From positions 620,001 through 684,000 of the forward strand of contig CAVONV010000023.1 of assembly GCA_963697355.1 (NCBI GenBank): 64,000 nt of DNA, written 5' to 3'. This DNA comes from CAVONV01 sp963697355. GTDB lineage: Bacteria; Acidobacteriota; Vicinamibacteria; Marinacidobacterales; DATDRI01. Within the stretch, counting starts at the first letter, position 1. Each line of letters begins with the position of its first letter. A model generated the notes under the pieces. That model was not told where the DNA came from, searched no databases, and was given only the letters and a program-made list of their open reading frames with translations. This document shows positions 18,043 through 28,428 of this stretch, piece after piece. Made by a program: the position numbers and the translations under genes.

Positions 18043-18095
18043 TTCTGCGAGATTCTCGCTGGCAAGAAGACCAACGTGCCGCCGGAGTTGAATTG

Positions 18096-19592
18096 GTGTC
18101 CGACCTCGTTGCCTTGAGAGGCATTTCGAAACGCTTTGCCGGAGTTCAGGCACTACGGGATGTCTCGCTGGAGCTCAAAACAGGTGTGATCCGCTGCCTC
18201 GTGGGTGAGAACGGCTCCGGCAAGACCACGTTAGTCAAGATCCTCGCCGGCGTCCATCGGCCGGATGCAGGCGATATCCTCATCGAGGGAAAGCCTAGGT
18301 CTCGGCTTCGGCCAATGGATGCCGTTCGCCTTGGGATCCAGGTCATCTATCAAGACCTATCACTCTTTCCCAACTTGACGGTGGAGGAGAACCTTGCGAT
18401 GAACAGCCTGCTGGAACAGCGTCGCCAGCGGGTCGATTGGGGACAAGTGCGACGTATCGCCACCGTGGCCACCGAGAGAATCTCCTTGGACGTAGATTTG
18501 TCCCGCCCGGTGTCGTCCCTGTCTCTCGCGAGGCGGCAGCTAGTTGCGATCGCCCGTGCCTTGCTGCAAGACGCGCGACTCATCGTCATGGATGAGCCGA
18601 CGGCGGCTTTGACCCAGCAAGAGACCGACAGGTTGTTCGAGGTTGTTCGTTCGCTGAAACGTGAGGGTGTTTCTATTCTCTTCGTGACCCACAAGCTCAA
18701 TGAAGTGCTCGATATCAGCGAAGTGGTCACGGTACTCCGAAACGGAGAGAAAGTTGCCGAAGGAAAGACCAAGGACTTCGACCAAAGCGCTCTGACGGAG
18801 CATATGACGGGGAGGACGTTGAGGGAGGCCCGATATCGGTTTCGAGCGGAGTCCTCGGAGAGCCCGAGCTTGCTGAAACTCGACCGGCTCGGCCGAAGAG
18901 GTGCTTACGAGGGCGTGTCTCTCGAGCTCTTTCCCGGTGAGGTCGTTGGTATCGTCGGCCTCCGGGGTTCGGGGAGGACCGCTCTGGCGCAGAGTCTTTT
19001 TGGACTGGAACCTGCTGATGAGGGGGCGATCTATGTCGAAGAACGTCCCGTGACGATTCGAAACGTGGTCGATGCGATCGGTCATCGAATGGCTTACGTT
19101 CCCGAGGATCGCTTGACGGAGGGCTTGTTCCTCGAACAATCGATCGAGCGCAACATTGTCGTAAGTGTCCTCGATAGATTGCGCGACCGACTCGGTCTGC
19201 TCGACCCGGGCCGGATCCGAGACTTCGCGAGGGGATGGATCGAAGCGCTGGACATCAAGACCTCCGACGGGCGAGCGACCGTAGCCAGCCTTTCCGGAGG
19301 TCATCAGCAGAAAACGGTCCTCGCGAAATGGCTGGCCACGGAAGCGCGGATCTGGATCTTGAACGGTCCCACCGTTGGCGTGGACATCGGCGCCAAAATG
19401 GATATTCATCAGCGGATCCGCAAACTCGCAGAACGTGGGTGTGGCCTGCTCGTGATCTCCGACGACATGCCGGAGATCGCCGAGACCTGCAGTCGAGCGC
19501 TGTTGTTGCATCGAGGACGGATCGTCGAAGAGGTCGGTGGCGACGAGCTCGACGAGAAACGGCTCATCAACTCCTTGAGGATGCTCGGTTAG
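18096..19592 (+). CDS. Sugar ABC transporter ATP-binding protein with two nucleotide-binding domains
   Basis: The GTG at 18096 is the likely start. Domain 1 has Walker A GENGSGKTT, signature SSLSLARRQLVAIARAL and Walker B LIVMDEPTAAL. Domain 2 has a degenerate Walker A GLRGSGRTALA and the signature SLSGGHQQKTVLAKWL. This pattern is typical of RbsA/MglA/RhaT-type proteins, in which the two halves form the motor dimer. It lies 53 bases after the binding-protein gene and 11 before the first permease. Confidence 0.9.
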   Translation: MSDLVALRGISKRFAGVQALRDVSLELKTGVIRCLVGENGSGKTTLVKILAGVHRPDAGDILIEGKPRSRLRPMDAVRLGIQVIYQDLSLFPNLTVEENLAMNSLLEQRRQRVDWGQVRRIATVATERISLDVDLSRPVSSLSLARRQLVAIARALLQDARLIVMDEPTAALTQQETDRLFEVVRSLKREGVSILFVTHKLNEVLDISEVVTVLRNGEKVAEGKTKDFDQSALTEHMTGRTLREARYRFRAESSESPSLLKLDRLGRRGAYEGVSLELFPGEVVGIVGLRGSGRTALAQSLFGLEPADEGAIYVEERPVTIRNVVDAIGHRMAYVPEDRLTEGLFLEQSIERNIVVSVLDRLRDRLGLLDPGRIRDFARGWIEALDIKTSDGRATVASLSGGHQQKTVLAKWLATEARIWILNGPTVGVDIGAKMDIHQRIRKLAERGCGLLVISDDMPEIAETCSRALLLHRGRIVEEVGGDELDEKRLINSLRMLG

Positions 19593-19603
19593 TGGAGCGA
19601 CCG

Positions 19604-20596
19604 ATGATAAGGCAAACTCATGGCCATGAGCTCGTGTTGGGTCTCGTACTAGTCGGAATGATCGTGATCATCGGGACGATCAATCCGGCGTTCTTCAGTT
19701 TGGGCAATGCCTTTGACCTCATGAAGAGCTCGGTGGTGATGGGGCTCTTCGCCGTTGGCGTCCTTTTCGTTCTCGTTTCGGGCGGGATCGACATTTCCTT
19801 CACGGCAGTGGCGGCTTTCTCCATGTACGTCACCAGCCGCATTCTCGTGGCCGCTGATTTTTCGGGCTCCTTCCTGGTGGCTTTCGTGCTGGCGGGATCT
19901 TTGGGTGCAGGATTGGGGCTGGTCAATGCCGTTTTCATCTCATGGTTCGGGTTGCCGACCCTGATCGTCACTCTGGGTACGGCGAGTCTTTTTCGAGGGT
20001 TCCTCCTTGCCTTCATCGGCACCGCCATCATCAACAACCTTCCGCCCGGTTTGGTCCGATTCTCACGATGGACGATTCTCGATCAACATCTTCCTTCGGG
20101 CGAGACGATAGGGCTGTCCGTCGCCTTCTTTCTCTTGTTGGTCGTGGCTGTCGCCGCAGGGCTCTTTCTTCGATACACCATGGTGGGTCGCGGAATCTAC
20201 GCCATGGGGGGAAATCTGGAAGCGGCCGAGCGCTCAGGATTCAACCTGACCGGACTGCGATGTCTCATCTATGGTGTGGTCGGTTGTCTCTCCGGGGTGG
20301 CGGGAATCGTTCACGCTTCGATGATGCGTAACGCCAATCCCTTCGATCTCGTGGGCACCGAACTGACGGTGATTGCGGCTGTCGTTCTCGGCGGTGCGAG
20401 CATCACAGGAGGGCGGGGGTCCGTCGTGGGCACATTGCTCGGCGTCGGACTCATGGTCACTATCAACAACAGTTTGATCCTGCTTCAGATCCCGTCTTAC
20501 TGGCAGCGTGTGGCCGTCGGATTGATCCTCATTGTCAGTACGGGTGTTGCCGCATCCAAGAGAGCGGCTCCCGAGCGAGGCGTCGTCGTTGGCTGA
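19604..20596 (+). CDS. Sugar ABC transporter permease 1
   Basis: The 330-residue protein has 8-10 membrane helices and the branched-chain-permease family loop FLRYTMVGRGIYAMGGNLEA followed by AERSGFN, which is the EAA-like contact with the ATPase. VLFVLVSGGIDISF near the N-terminus is also typical. The ATG at 19604 is chosen because upstream sequence overlaps the ATPase gene in another frame. It forms a heterodimer with permease 2. Confidence 0.88.
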   Translation: MIRQTHGHELVLGLVLVGMIVIIGTINPAFFSLGNAFDLMKSSVVMGLFAVGVLFVLVSGGIDISFTAVAAFSMYVTSRILVAADFSGSFLVAFVLAGSLGAGLGLVNAVFISWFGLPTLIVTLGTASLFRGFLLAFIGTAIINNLPPGLVRFSRWTILDQHLPSGETIGLSVAFFLLLVVAVAAGLFLRYTMVGRGIYAMGGNLEAAERSGFNLTGLRCLIYGVVGCLSGVAGIVHASMMRNANPFDLVGTELTVIAAVVLGGASITGGRGSVVGTLLGVGLMVTINNSLILLQIPSYWQRVAVGLILIVSTGVAASKRAAPERGVVVG

Positions 20597-21590
20597 GAGA
20601 AGGCTGTCAGGAGACCGGCGAATTCCGCTCGATGCCGAGTTTCTCCGCCTGCTCGTCATTGCAGTCGTTATCGTAGCCGTCATTGCCATCGCTACCTCGG
20701 GACGATTCTTCAGCACGGTGACCTTTTCGGCGATGGCCTTTCAGTTCCCGGAACTAGGTGTCTTCTCGCTTGCCATCATGCTGTCCTTGATCACCGGGGG
20801 TATCGATCTATCGATCGTCAGCACAGCAAATCTCTCCGGGATCATCGCCGCACTCGTCCTTACTCGGCTCATTCCCGAATCGCCTACCTCCGTTCAAATG
20901 GTCATGGGTTTGACGACCGCGATAGGAGCCGCGGTGGCGACAGGATGCCTGTGTGGCTACGTCAACGGTCTTCTGATCGCGCGCGTGGCGATCACTCCCA
21001 TTCTCGCTACTCTAGGTACGATGCAGTTGTACATGGGTATCTCCTACGTGATCACCCGAGGTCCTGCCATCGCGGGATTCCCGGAGCCCTTTCTCGTTCT
21101 GGGGAACGGCTCCTTGGTGGGGCTTCCTGTCCCGCTCTTGATCTTCGCGAGTCTCGCTGTGGTTACAGCAGTGGTGCTGAACCGTTCCGGATTCGGAATG
21201 CACCTGTACTTGCTGGGCACCAACGAAAAAGCGGCACGGTTTTCCGGTATCTCGGTCGAGGGCATGCTTCTCCGAACTTACGTTCTGTGTGGAGCCCTGG
21301 CGGCCATCGGAGGTCTCCTGGTCATGGCCCATGCCAACAGCGCGAAAGCGGACTACGGTAGTTCCTATCTGCTACAGGCGTTGCTGGTGGCGATACTCGC
21401 GGGAGTCCATCCTAGCGGCGGATTCGGTAAGGTGAGTGGTGTCGTGATAGCGGTCGTATCGCTCCAAGTACTTTCGAGCGGTTTCAGCATGCTGCGCTTC
21501 AGCCAATTCGCCAAGGAGCTCGTTTGGGGCGCGTTCTTGTTGTTCATCATGGTGCTGAACCAGGTGGAGCAGCAACGAAAGGCGCGCTGA
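20589..21590 (+). CDS. Sugar ABC transporter permease 2
   Basis: A second, diverged permease of the same family: ITGGIDLSIVSTANLSG, the motif GFGMHLYLLGTNEKAARFSG and a C-terminal HPSGGFGKVSG segment. The TTG at 20589 overlaps the end of permease 1 by 8 bases and gives 333 residues, which is the usual length; no better start was found. It closes the operon; no terminator hairpin is evident in the next 100 bases. Confidence 0.85.
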   Translation: MAERRLSGDRRIPLDAEFLRLLVIAVVIVAVIAIATSGRFFSTVTFSAMAFQFPELGVFSLAIMLSLITGGIDLSIVSTANLSGIIAALVLTRLIPESPTSVQMVMGLTTAIGAAVATGCLCGYVNGLLIARVAITPILATLGTMQLYMGISYVITRGPAIAGFPEPFLVLGNGSLVGLPVPLLIFASLAVVTAVVLNRSGFGMHLYLLGTNEKAARFSGISVEGMLLRTYVLCGALAAIGGLLVMAHANSAKADYGSSYLLQALLVAILAGVHPSGGFGKVSGVVIAVVSLQVLSSGFSMLRFSQFAKELVWGAFLLFIMVLNQVEQQRKAR

Positions 21591-21696
21591 GACTAGCACA
21601 TCCGCACATCCCTTCGTTTCTTGCCCCTCCGCGCGGCCGCGTTTGTTGGAGAGAGATGGTCGGGTGGATGGTTCAACGAACCGCAGACACTGTGCC

Positions 21697-22095
21697 CTAC
21701 TGACTCGTCGACTTCAAGCGAGCCCGGATCCATTTGGTGAGCTTACCTTGGGTAATGCTCCCTCTGGATAGATTCAAAAACGTGATGAACTTATCTTCTG
21801 GGGACGCATCGAGATCGTATCCGTTCACTATCAAGAAGGTTCGACAAACGACGAATGCCGTTCTCTTGTTCCCACCGACGAACGGATGGTTTCGGGCGAG
21901 CCCGAAGGCATAGGCTGCCGCGAGAGCGGCGATGTCAACCTGTTGTTCGGAATAGGCCAGTAGATTCTTGGGCTTTGCCAAGGTCGAATCCAAGAGACTC
22001 CGATCCCGAACACCTTCGGTACCGCCATGCTCTGTCAGTTGACGTTGATGGATGGAGAGTACAACATCCGTCCTGACCCAAAGCGGCTCTCCCAC
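21697..22095 (-). CDS. doc: Doc-type (death-on-curing) Fic-fold toxin
   Basis: The 132-residue protein carries the Fic motif as HPFVGGNKR (residues 70-78). The Lys in place of the second Gly of HPFxxGNGR is the mark of Doc proteins, which act as kinases that phosphorylate EF-Tu rather than as AMP-transferases. The start is a GTG at 22095, three bases after the antitoxin stop, so the two genes are co-translated. Confidence 0.9.
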   Translation of the reverse strand: MGEPLWVRTDVVLSIHQRQLTEHGGTEGVRDRSLLDSTLAKPKNLLAYSEQQVDIAALAAAYAFGLARNHPFVGGNKRTAFVVCRTFLIVNGYDLDASPEDKFITFLNLSRGSITQGKLTKWIRARLKSTSQ

Positions 22096-22098
22096 GGA

Positions 22099-22323
22099 TT
22101 ACTCGGCGAGTTTCTTGAGGACGTCTCGATCGTCTCGCATCACTCGTTCCGCCACATCCATTTGACGCGCGAAATCGGGATTGTACGGAGTCAACTCGAT
22201 ACCGTTCGGTGTCTCGATGACATAGAGCGTGTCGCCTTTGTCGACGCGAAGCCTCTGCAGTATCTCTTTGGGGAGGACAACACCCGTGGAGTTTCCCACC
22301 GTCGTAATCTTCAAAGTACTCAT
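22099..22323 (-). CDS. AbrB/MazE-type antitoxin
   Basis: The 74-residue protein has the swapped-hairpin AbrB fold signature TTVGNSTGVVLPKEILQRLR and a short acidic/basic C-terminal tail that would clamp the toxin. It precedes the Doc toxin with a 3-base gap. The ATG at 22323 is preceded by a perfect palindrome and a TATAAT box, which fits autoregulation. Doc is more often paired with Phd; AbrB-type partners are known. Confidence 0.9.
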   Translation of the reverse strand: MSTLKITTVGNSTGVVLPKEILQRLRVDKGDTLYVIETPNGIELTPYNPDFARQMDVAERVMRDDRDVLKKLAE

Positions 22324-22346
22324 GGATCGAACCTCACTCAGTGTAA

Positions 22347-22364
22347 TTATAACATATGTTATAA
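22347..22364. promoter_or_regulatory. 18-bp perfect palindrome, probable antitoxin operator
   Basis: TTATAACAT followed directly by ATGTTATAA is a perfect 18-bp palindrome 24 bases upstream of the antitoxin start. On the minus strand a consensus -10 TATAAT overlaps its proximal end. This is the usual layout for toxin-antitoxin autorepression. Confidence 0.7.
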
Positions 22365-22599
22365 CTCGATAGGCCATAGGGACTCTCTCCCCGATGACCA
22401 TGGGAACGAGTGCGAGAAAGGCGGTGGCCGCGCTCATGAAGATGGGACGGAGCCGTGCGCAACGGATGGGAGACTGAACGGGACAGTATAGTCGACAAGT
22501 TCCCGGCCGTTCGGGGACGGCGGAGAACGTGATGTTTATGTTGTCGGCGAAGGTGCCGCAAACGGAGTCGAGCTCAGCGAGGCTCCTGAAATTGCATAC

Positions 22600-23536
22600 T
22601 CAAATCGCCGATCTGCTGTGTTGCAGACAGAGAGCTACCAGATCGGCTACATTCGCCTCGCCCACGCACATGACCGTGTCTGCACCGCCCCAATAGATCT
22701 TCACCGTTCCATCAGGCTCGGGGACCGCGCCGCAGCTAAAGACGACATTGTGGACATATCCGGTGACTTCCCAAGGGTCTTCCGGCTGCAGAATCCAGGA
22801 GTCGCTCACGCCGACGACTTTCGCCGGGTCGTGGAGATCATGCAGCGCAACGCCCAGGCGATAGACCGATCCATCCATCGTTTGGAATACTCCGTGGTAG
22901 ATGGAAAGCCATCCCTGCTCGGTTTTGATCGGCGGCGCTCCTGGGCCAATCTTCATTTCATCCCAGTGATAGGGTTCGGGCTTCATGACGAGCTGGGACT
23001 CGCCCCAAAAACGCAGGTCCGGAGAATAGGAAATCCAGATGGACCAGGGAGCAGATTTCCGAATGGGGCCGGTCAAGCCGGGCATAGAGTCCGTCGAACT
23101 TCTCGGGAAAGATCACGGTATTCCGAGAGTCGGCCTGTGTGATCAGGGAGACGCGTTCTATCTGAACAAAGTCCTTCGTCTTGGCGAGAGCGATCCGCAC
23201 ACCATTTCGCGAGTAGGCGCTATAGGTGATGAGATACTCGCCTTCCACCTGCGTCACGCGCGGGTCCTCGACGCCGAATTCCTCGTAGGCCGCAAAAGGG
23301 CTGTCCCGTTCAGGCTTCAGGAAGGGCTGGGGATCGGCGATGAACCGGAATCCGTCGAGACTGCGTGCCAAACCGATGATCGACCGTCCGGTGCGCAGGT
23401 GGGATCGGAAGAGCATGATGTACTCGTCCCCATGCTTCACCACGGCCGCGTTGTGAACGGTTTCCACCGGGTAAGGGATCTCAGCCTTGGTAAGGATGGG
23501 GTTCCCGGAGTATCGCTTGACGATGTCGGGCTTCAT
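22600..23536 (-). CDS. GH130-family glycoside phosphorylase/hydrolase, one frameshift
   Basis: The five-bladed GH130 fold is recognisable: SGNPILTKAEIPYPVETVHN at the N-terminus, the catalytic-acid segment FGVEDPRVT, IYHGVFQTMDG and VVFSCGAVPEPDGTVKIYWG. The frame changes once near 23070. GH130 enzymes phosphorolyse or hydrolyse beta-mannosides. The start ATG at 23536 overlaps the stop of the upstream glycosyltransferase (ATGA). Length (~312 residues) is normal for the family. Confidence 0.85.
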
Positions 23537-24570
23537 GATCGCCTCTTCGTTTCCAGGTCGAAGATCTTGTGATAGACACGTTCGTACGCCTCTACCATCG
23601 AGTCGATGGAGAAACGTTGCTGGACGCGTTCGCGGCAGGCAGTGCGGTCGATTTCGCCGAGCCTTTGCAGGGCCTGCGACCGCTTCGGTCACGGTGTTGA
23701 CCAGGAATCCAGTCCGCCCGTCCTCGATGACTTCACCGCAGGAGCCGAGGTCCATGGCGATCACGGGCACGCCGGCGGCATTGGCCTCGGCCAGAACGAG
23801 TCCGAATCGCTCGGGGATGGTGTTCAAGTGCAGCAGTGCTCGGGCGCGGGCAAACAATTCGTTCTTGCCCGGTACGTCCACCGATCCGATGTAGCGGATC
23901 TGCCGATCATCAAGATGGGGTTCCACCTGCTCCCGGAAGTAGGTCTTGTCCTGAATGATGCCCGCGATCAGCAGCGGCAGCCCGCTCAGGCGAGCAACCT
24001 CGATGGCCAGATGAACACCCTTGTCCGGGTGAATCCGGCCGAGGAAGATCAGGTCGTCGCCGCGCGATCGTTGAAGCGGGTACAACGAGAGATCGATCCC
24101 GTTGTACACGGTTGCCAGGTAGTTCAGCCCGGGCGCTCGATCGGAGTCGCTGATGGAAACGAAGTATCCGTCACGATACTTCTGGTACACCGGCATGATT
24201 TTCGGAGAGGAGAACCCGTGGATCGTGGTCAGTACCGGGGTGCTTACCAGCCGCGTGTAGGTCAATGCCATGAAGTCGTAGTGGCTGTGGATCAGGTCAA
24301 ACTCGGCGGCGTGTTCGAATGCTTCGGAGATGTGAAGGTATTCGGCCACCTTGGGATCGGCGGTGGAATCCTCTTCGTATCCCCTATCCACAACAGCGTG
24401 CAGGTGAGCGCGAGTCACGGAGTCCCCGGCTGGCGAAAAGCGTCACATCCCAACCGCGGGCGACGAGTCCTTCGGTGATGTTGCTGGCGACCGTCTCCCA
24501 AGCGCCGTATTGGCGAGGAGGGGTTCGCCAGGCGACCGGCGACAGGACAGCCACTCTCTTGCTTGGCCAT
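23533..24570 (-). CDS. GT4 glycosyltransferase, two frameshifts
   Basis: The N-terminus in the correct frame reads VAVLSPVAWRTPPRQYGAWE, typical of a GT4 subgroup that accompanies GH130 genes. It then shifts near 24430 into DSVTRAHLHAVVDRGYEED. The GT-B C-terminal domain has YNGIDLSLYPL, FLGRIHPDKGVHLAIEVA and the ExxxxxxxE motif ERFGLVLAEANAAG. A second shift near 23670 gives the tail RFSIDSMVEAYERVYHKIF. It transfers a sugar from a nucleotide donor in the cytoplasm; donor and acceptor are unknown. Confidence 0.8.
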
Positions 24571-24581
24571 CGCCATGGTCT

Positions 24582-26068
24582 TCAGTCGTTTTCGGAATCC
24601 ATCGCAGCCAGGACATCATCGACGCGGGACGGTGGCGAAGCCGGTGGCGTGATCGGCCAATCCATACGGGATGATGAGTTCGCCCCTGTGGAGCAGAGCG
24701 CCGCAGGTATAAACGACGTTCGGCACGTAGCCTTCCCGTTCGTCCTCGTTGGGCTGAAGTAAGGGCTCGCGCAGGCGGCCGATGACCTTGCTGGGATCGT
24801 CGCGATCCAACAGAAACGCGCCAATGCAGTACTTTCGCATAGGGCCGACACCATGACTGAGCACCAGCCAGCCTGCGTCGGTTTCGATGGGGGATCCGCA
24901 GTTCCCAAGTCTGGACCAACTCCCATGGAAAGGTTGGCTCGAGAAGCACTTCGCGCTCATTCCAGAAGTGGACGTTGTCGGAGAACATGAGGTAGATGCT
25001 CTCGTTGTCCTGGCGCGAGAGCATGGCATAGAGCCCGTTGATCTTCCGCGGGAAAAGGGCCATGCCTTTGTTTTGCGCGGCCGGCCCGTTCAAGGTGATA
25101 AAGCGAAAGCTGAAGGAAATCAACCGTCTCCACCAGCTCCGGCATGACCACCTTGCCATCGAAGGCTGTGAATGTCGCGTAGTAGATGTAGCTGCCGTCG
25201 TCGTTCTGGAAACGGACGAACCGCGCGTCCTCGATGCCGTTGCTTTGCGACGGCGTGGCCGGAAAAATGATGCGCTCGGAAAGCTGCTGCTCGGGCTGGA
25301 ACTGGACCTCGTAGTTCGATCGGGCCAGCATCCAAATCCCCTGTGCGGTGTGCTGATCTTCGTGCAGGACTCCCTCCGACTGGCGCTCTTGGTCCAACTC
25401 AGCGTCGATGCCGCCCCGAAGCTCCTGCATCGAGAACGAATCGCCGAGCCTGTTCATGACCCGGTGGGTGAATTCGCCGTTCAATCCCAGTTCAAGGAGT
25501 TTCCGCGCAAACAACCCCTTCTCATACGCCGCGTTTGGGATTTGACGAGGCTCGGTGAGGAAGCCTGTCAGGGTCCAGTACTTCGATCCGATGATTGGCA
25601 TGAATGATGCCGGTTCGAAAGGTGATGGAAGAAATGTGACCTTCCCCGGTGGCGCGCAGGCTGAGAATGAACCGCAGGGCACCAGGGGGCAAACCGGTTT
25701 GGTCGGTGTGCGGAACGATGGAGGGATTGAACAGCGCGGCGGATTCGAGAGAATACTCGGCGAGGAAGTAGGAGCCGATCAACAGCCGTCTTTGTTCGGA
25801 GAGATCCTCTTCCGGCAACATGCTCATCGCGGACTTGTTCGAAGCGTTCCAGAAACAGTCTGCGGATCTGCTGGTGCCGCTGTGAGAACTCGGCGGAGAT
25901 CTCATCCAGGAGAGGACCGACCCGTTCTTCCGGAAGCGACATGATCCGGGCGATGATCCTGCCAACGCGTTGTGAATCCCCCGGACCGAAGGGCCGTAAA
26001 AGGACGCGTGACTGGTCGGGCTTGAGGATCGTTTTGCTGCGCCTGACGTTGATTGCGTTGGCGTTCAT
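24582..26068 (-). pseudogene. Second GH130-family enzyme (long form, ~495 aa), several frameshifts
   Basis: Pieces in consecutive frames give a full protein. The N-terminal helical extension (RPFGPGDSQRVGRIIARIMS) is followed by the propeller with SLESAALFNPSIVPH, RSNYEVQFQP, the catalytic segment NGIEDARFVRF, LNGPAAQNKGMALFPRKING, DAGWLVLSHGVGPMRKYCIG and the tail VDDVLAAMDSEND. At least five frame changes occur, at about 25790, 25600, 25130, 24920 and 24640. Protein conservation is high between them, so assembly error is plausible. The GT4 gene follows closely. Confidence 0.75.
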
Positions 26069-26075
26069 GAGGAAC

Positions 26076-28366
26076 TTACGCTCCGTTGGCGATCGGCTCC
26101 TTGAAACTCGTCACCATGTTTTGGGCCAGGCGCATCTCCGCCAGCGACAGCAGGAAGGCCAGCGTGGATTCCGCCCCCTGGTTCCCATTGACTCGATCCA
26201 CGTGCAATCCATCGCCGCAGGCACCGCTCTTTGGGGAATAGAGTTCCAGGCCGAGATCGTTCCAGCCAATGAACCAATCGAAGGCGCGTTGCGCCTGCTC
26301 GTACCACCAGAAGTCCGAGGTGGCGCGATAGGCCTCGAGACAGGCGGAAACCATCGCTTGCGCCTCGATCGGCTGCTGATCGAAGTTGGCGCGCACGCCG
26401 CCACGACGGTAAAAGCCATTGCTGCCAATCGGCCGAAAGTGTCCTTTCTCAGAGACCTGCAGCTCCGTGAGCCAACGCAGCGCCTGCAAGCCCCGCTCAA
26501 AGACCGCCGGCTGTCCCGTCGCCCGCCCGCTCAAAATCAAGGCATGTGCGAGCTTCGCGTTGTCGTACGATAGCTCCTCCTCGAACCAGCACCAGTCCGG
26601 CTTGGCGTTCCGCTCGAAGAGCTCCATTAGCCTGGAAGCGAGCATTTCGCGGGTCTGGTTGACGAGGCTGTCACCGCTTAGTCGTCGCAGGTACTCGTGG
26701 ATGCCGATCAGGCCGAATGCCCAAGCGCGCGGCGACGTGAACTCCGTCAACGCCGGCAACGCGAGTGCAAAGAGTTGTCCAGCCATCATTTGGAAACCTC
26801 GGAATGGCGAACGTCCCACGCCGATGCCGAGAGCCCAGAGTGCCCGACCCTGACAGTCCTCCGATCCTTTGTCATCGAGCCAGCGCCGGTCAAAACTCAT
26901 GAAATTGTGAAAGCGTTTCGTATTTTGTGTCGAACGCGTGATGGAGAAAGCCGGCGCATGTGGTGGCTATGGTTTGCACGCGTTCCGGCTCCTCTCCCAG
27001 CTCGCCGAGCAGAACCGCCAGAATAAACGCACGCGCGTTGTCGTCGGTGCAATAGCCCTCGGAAAAATTCGGCACGCTGAAAATCGCGTGCTGGAAAACG
27101 CCGGTGGAATCGGTCATCCGTGCGAGGTGATTCAGCTTCAACTTCGGTAGCTCCCGCGGCCTCTGGTCGAGCGTCTTCGTGACCAGGGATTTTCGGGAGA
27201 GCGCAGCCCCGTCCAGCCGCGATAGCTCGAACGAACGCATATAGAGCTGCGCGACGTTGCTCCAGATCATGTCGCGCCCGATCCTGTACGCGTTCTTTCG
27301 AATCGCGTGCGCGCCTTGTATCGTCCCTCAGCAAGCCGTTCACTTCGCGGGCGATCGCCTGGGCATCGCCGAATGGCACCAGCACTCCACGATCCTCAGC
27401 CAGGAGCTCGGTTGCGTGCCAGTAAGGCGTCGAGACTACGGCTTTGCCGGCGCCAAACGTGTAGGCGAGCGTTCCCGACGTGATCTGCGCTTCGTTGAGA
27501 TAAGGCGTTACATAAAGGTCCGCCGCGCCGATGAACTCCTTCAGGGTTTCCAGCTCCACGAACCGGTTGTAGAAGATGACGTTCTTTTCGACCTTGTTCT
27601 TCTTGGCCAGGATCTCCAGACTCAGCCGATAGGCTTCCCCGTGCTCGCGCAGTTCGTTGGGATGCGTGGCGCCCAGAACGATGTAAACGACATCGGGAAA
27701 CTCTCTCAGAATACTGGGCAGAGCGTTGAGCACATACTCGATTCCCTTGTTGGGAGAAAGCAAGCCGAACGTGAGCAGCACGACCTTTCCTTCGACGCCG
27801 AACTGATCTTTGAAGTAGGTTGGGTCGACGAATCCCACGTCTGGAATCCCATGCGCGATCAGATCGATCTTGGCCGGCGGCGCATCGTAGACATCTTGCA
27901 GCATCTGACGTCCCCGCTCGGCCATGACAACCAGCCGGGTCGAGAGCGAGATCAACTCCTGCATGACACGCCGTTGGTCGGCCCGCGGCTCACGCAGAAT
28001 GGTGTGGAGCGTCGTGACAACGGGCATCCGCAATTCGCGCAGGAACGCCAGAATGTGACCGCCGGCGGGTCCGCCGAAAATGCCGAACTCGTGCTGCAGG
28101 CAAACGATGTCGACGTTGCTGATGTTGAGGAAGTCCGCGGCACGCAGGTAGGACGACAAATCCTGCTCTTCAATCTCGAAGCGAACCACTTCGGGGTATT
28201 CGTAACCTTCTTGGATGTCGTTGACCGAGACTGCAAAACACTGGCTCTGCGGATACCCATTTGCGACGGCGGCAAGCAAGTCGGACGTGAACGTGGCGAT
28301 CCCGCATTTGCGCGGTAGGTGGTCGCCGACAAAGGCGATCTTTCGTACTCTGGCAGTCTCGGTCAT
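26076..28366 (-). CDS. GT4 glycosyltransferase fused to an alpha/alpha-barrel glycosidase-like domain, two frameshifts
   Basis: The N-terminal ~400 residues are a GT-B glycosyltransferase (IAFVGDHLPRKCGIATFTSD, LLTFGLLSPNKGIEYVLNAL, GTLAYTFGAGKAVVSTPYWH). After a frameshift near 27290 a helical-repeat region follows (FSVPNFSEGYCTDDNARAFI). After another near 26895 comes FDRRWLDDKGSEDCQGRALW, then WFEEELSYDNAKLAHALI and NGNQGAESTLAFLLSL, a pattern of (alpha/alpha)6-barrel glycosidases. The start ATG at 28366 is backed by ACGGGGTG. The fusion suggests a transferase with a tethered processing or sensor domain. Confidence 0.75.
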
Positions 28367-28428
28367 AACACCCCGTTTGCTCTCCGACGCGCTCGGTACG
28401 CCGGCGATAGTATGCTCATCATCGTGGT

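Noticed and set aside
18540..19511. 323-codon minus-strand frame inside the ABC ATPase gene
   Set aside because: Shadow frame opposite two complete nucleotide-binding domains.
23606..24478. 290-codon plus-strand frame in the glycosyltransferase region
   Set aside because: The minus-strand protein is conserved here even across its frameshifts, so the plus frame is a by-product of high GC.
27257..28318. 353-codon plus-strand frame
   Set aside because: Opposite the GT-B domain of the fused glycosyltransferase; no homology recognised.
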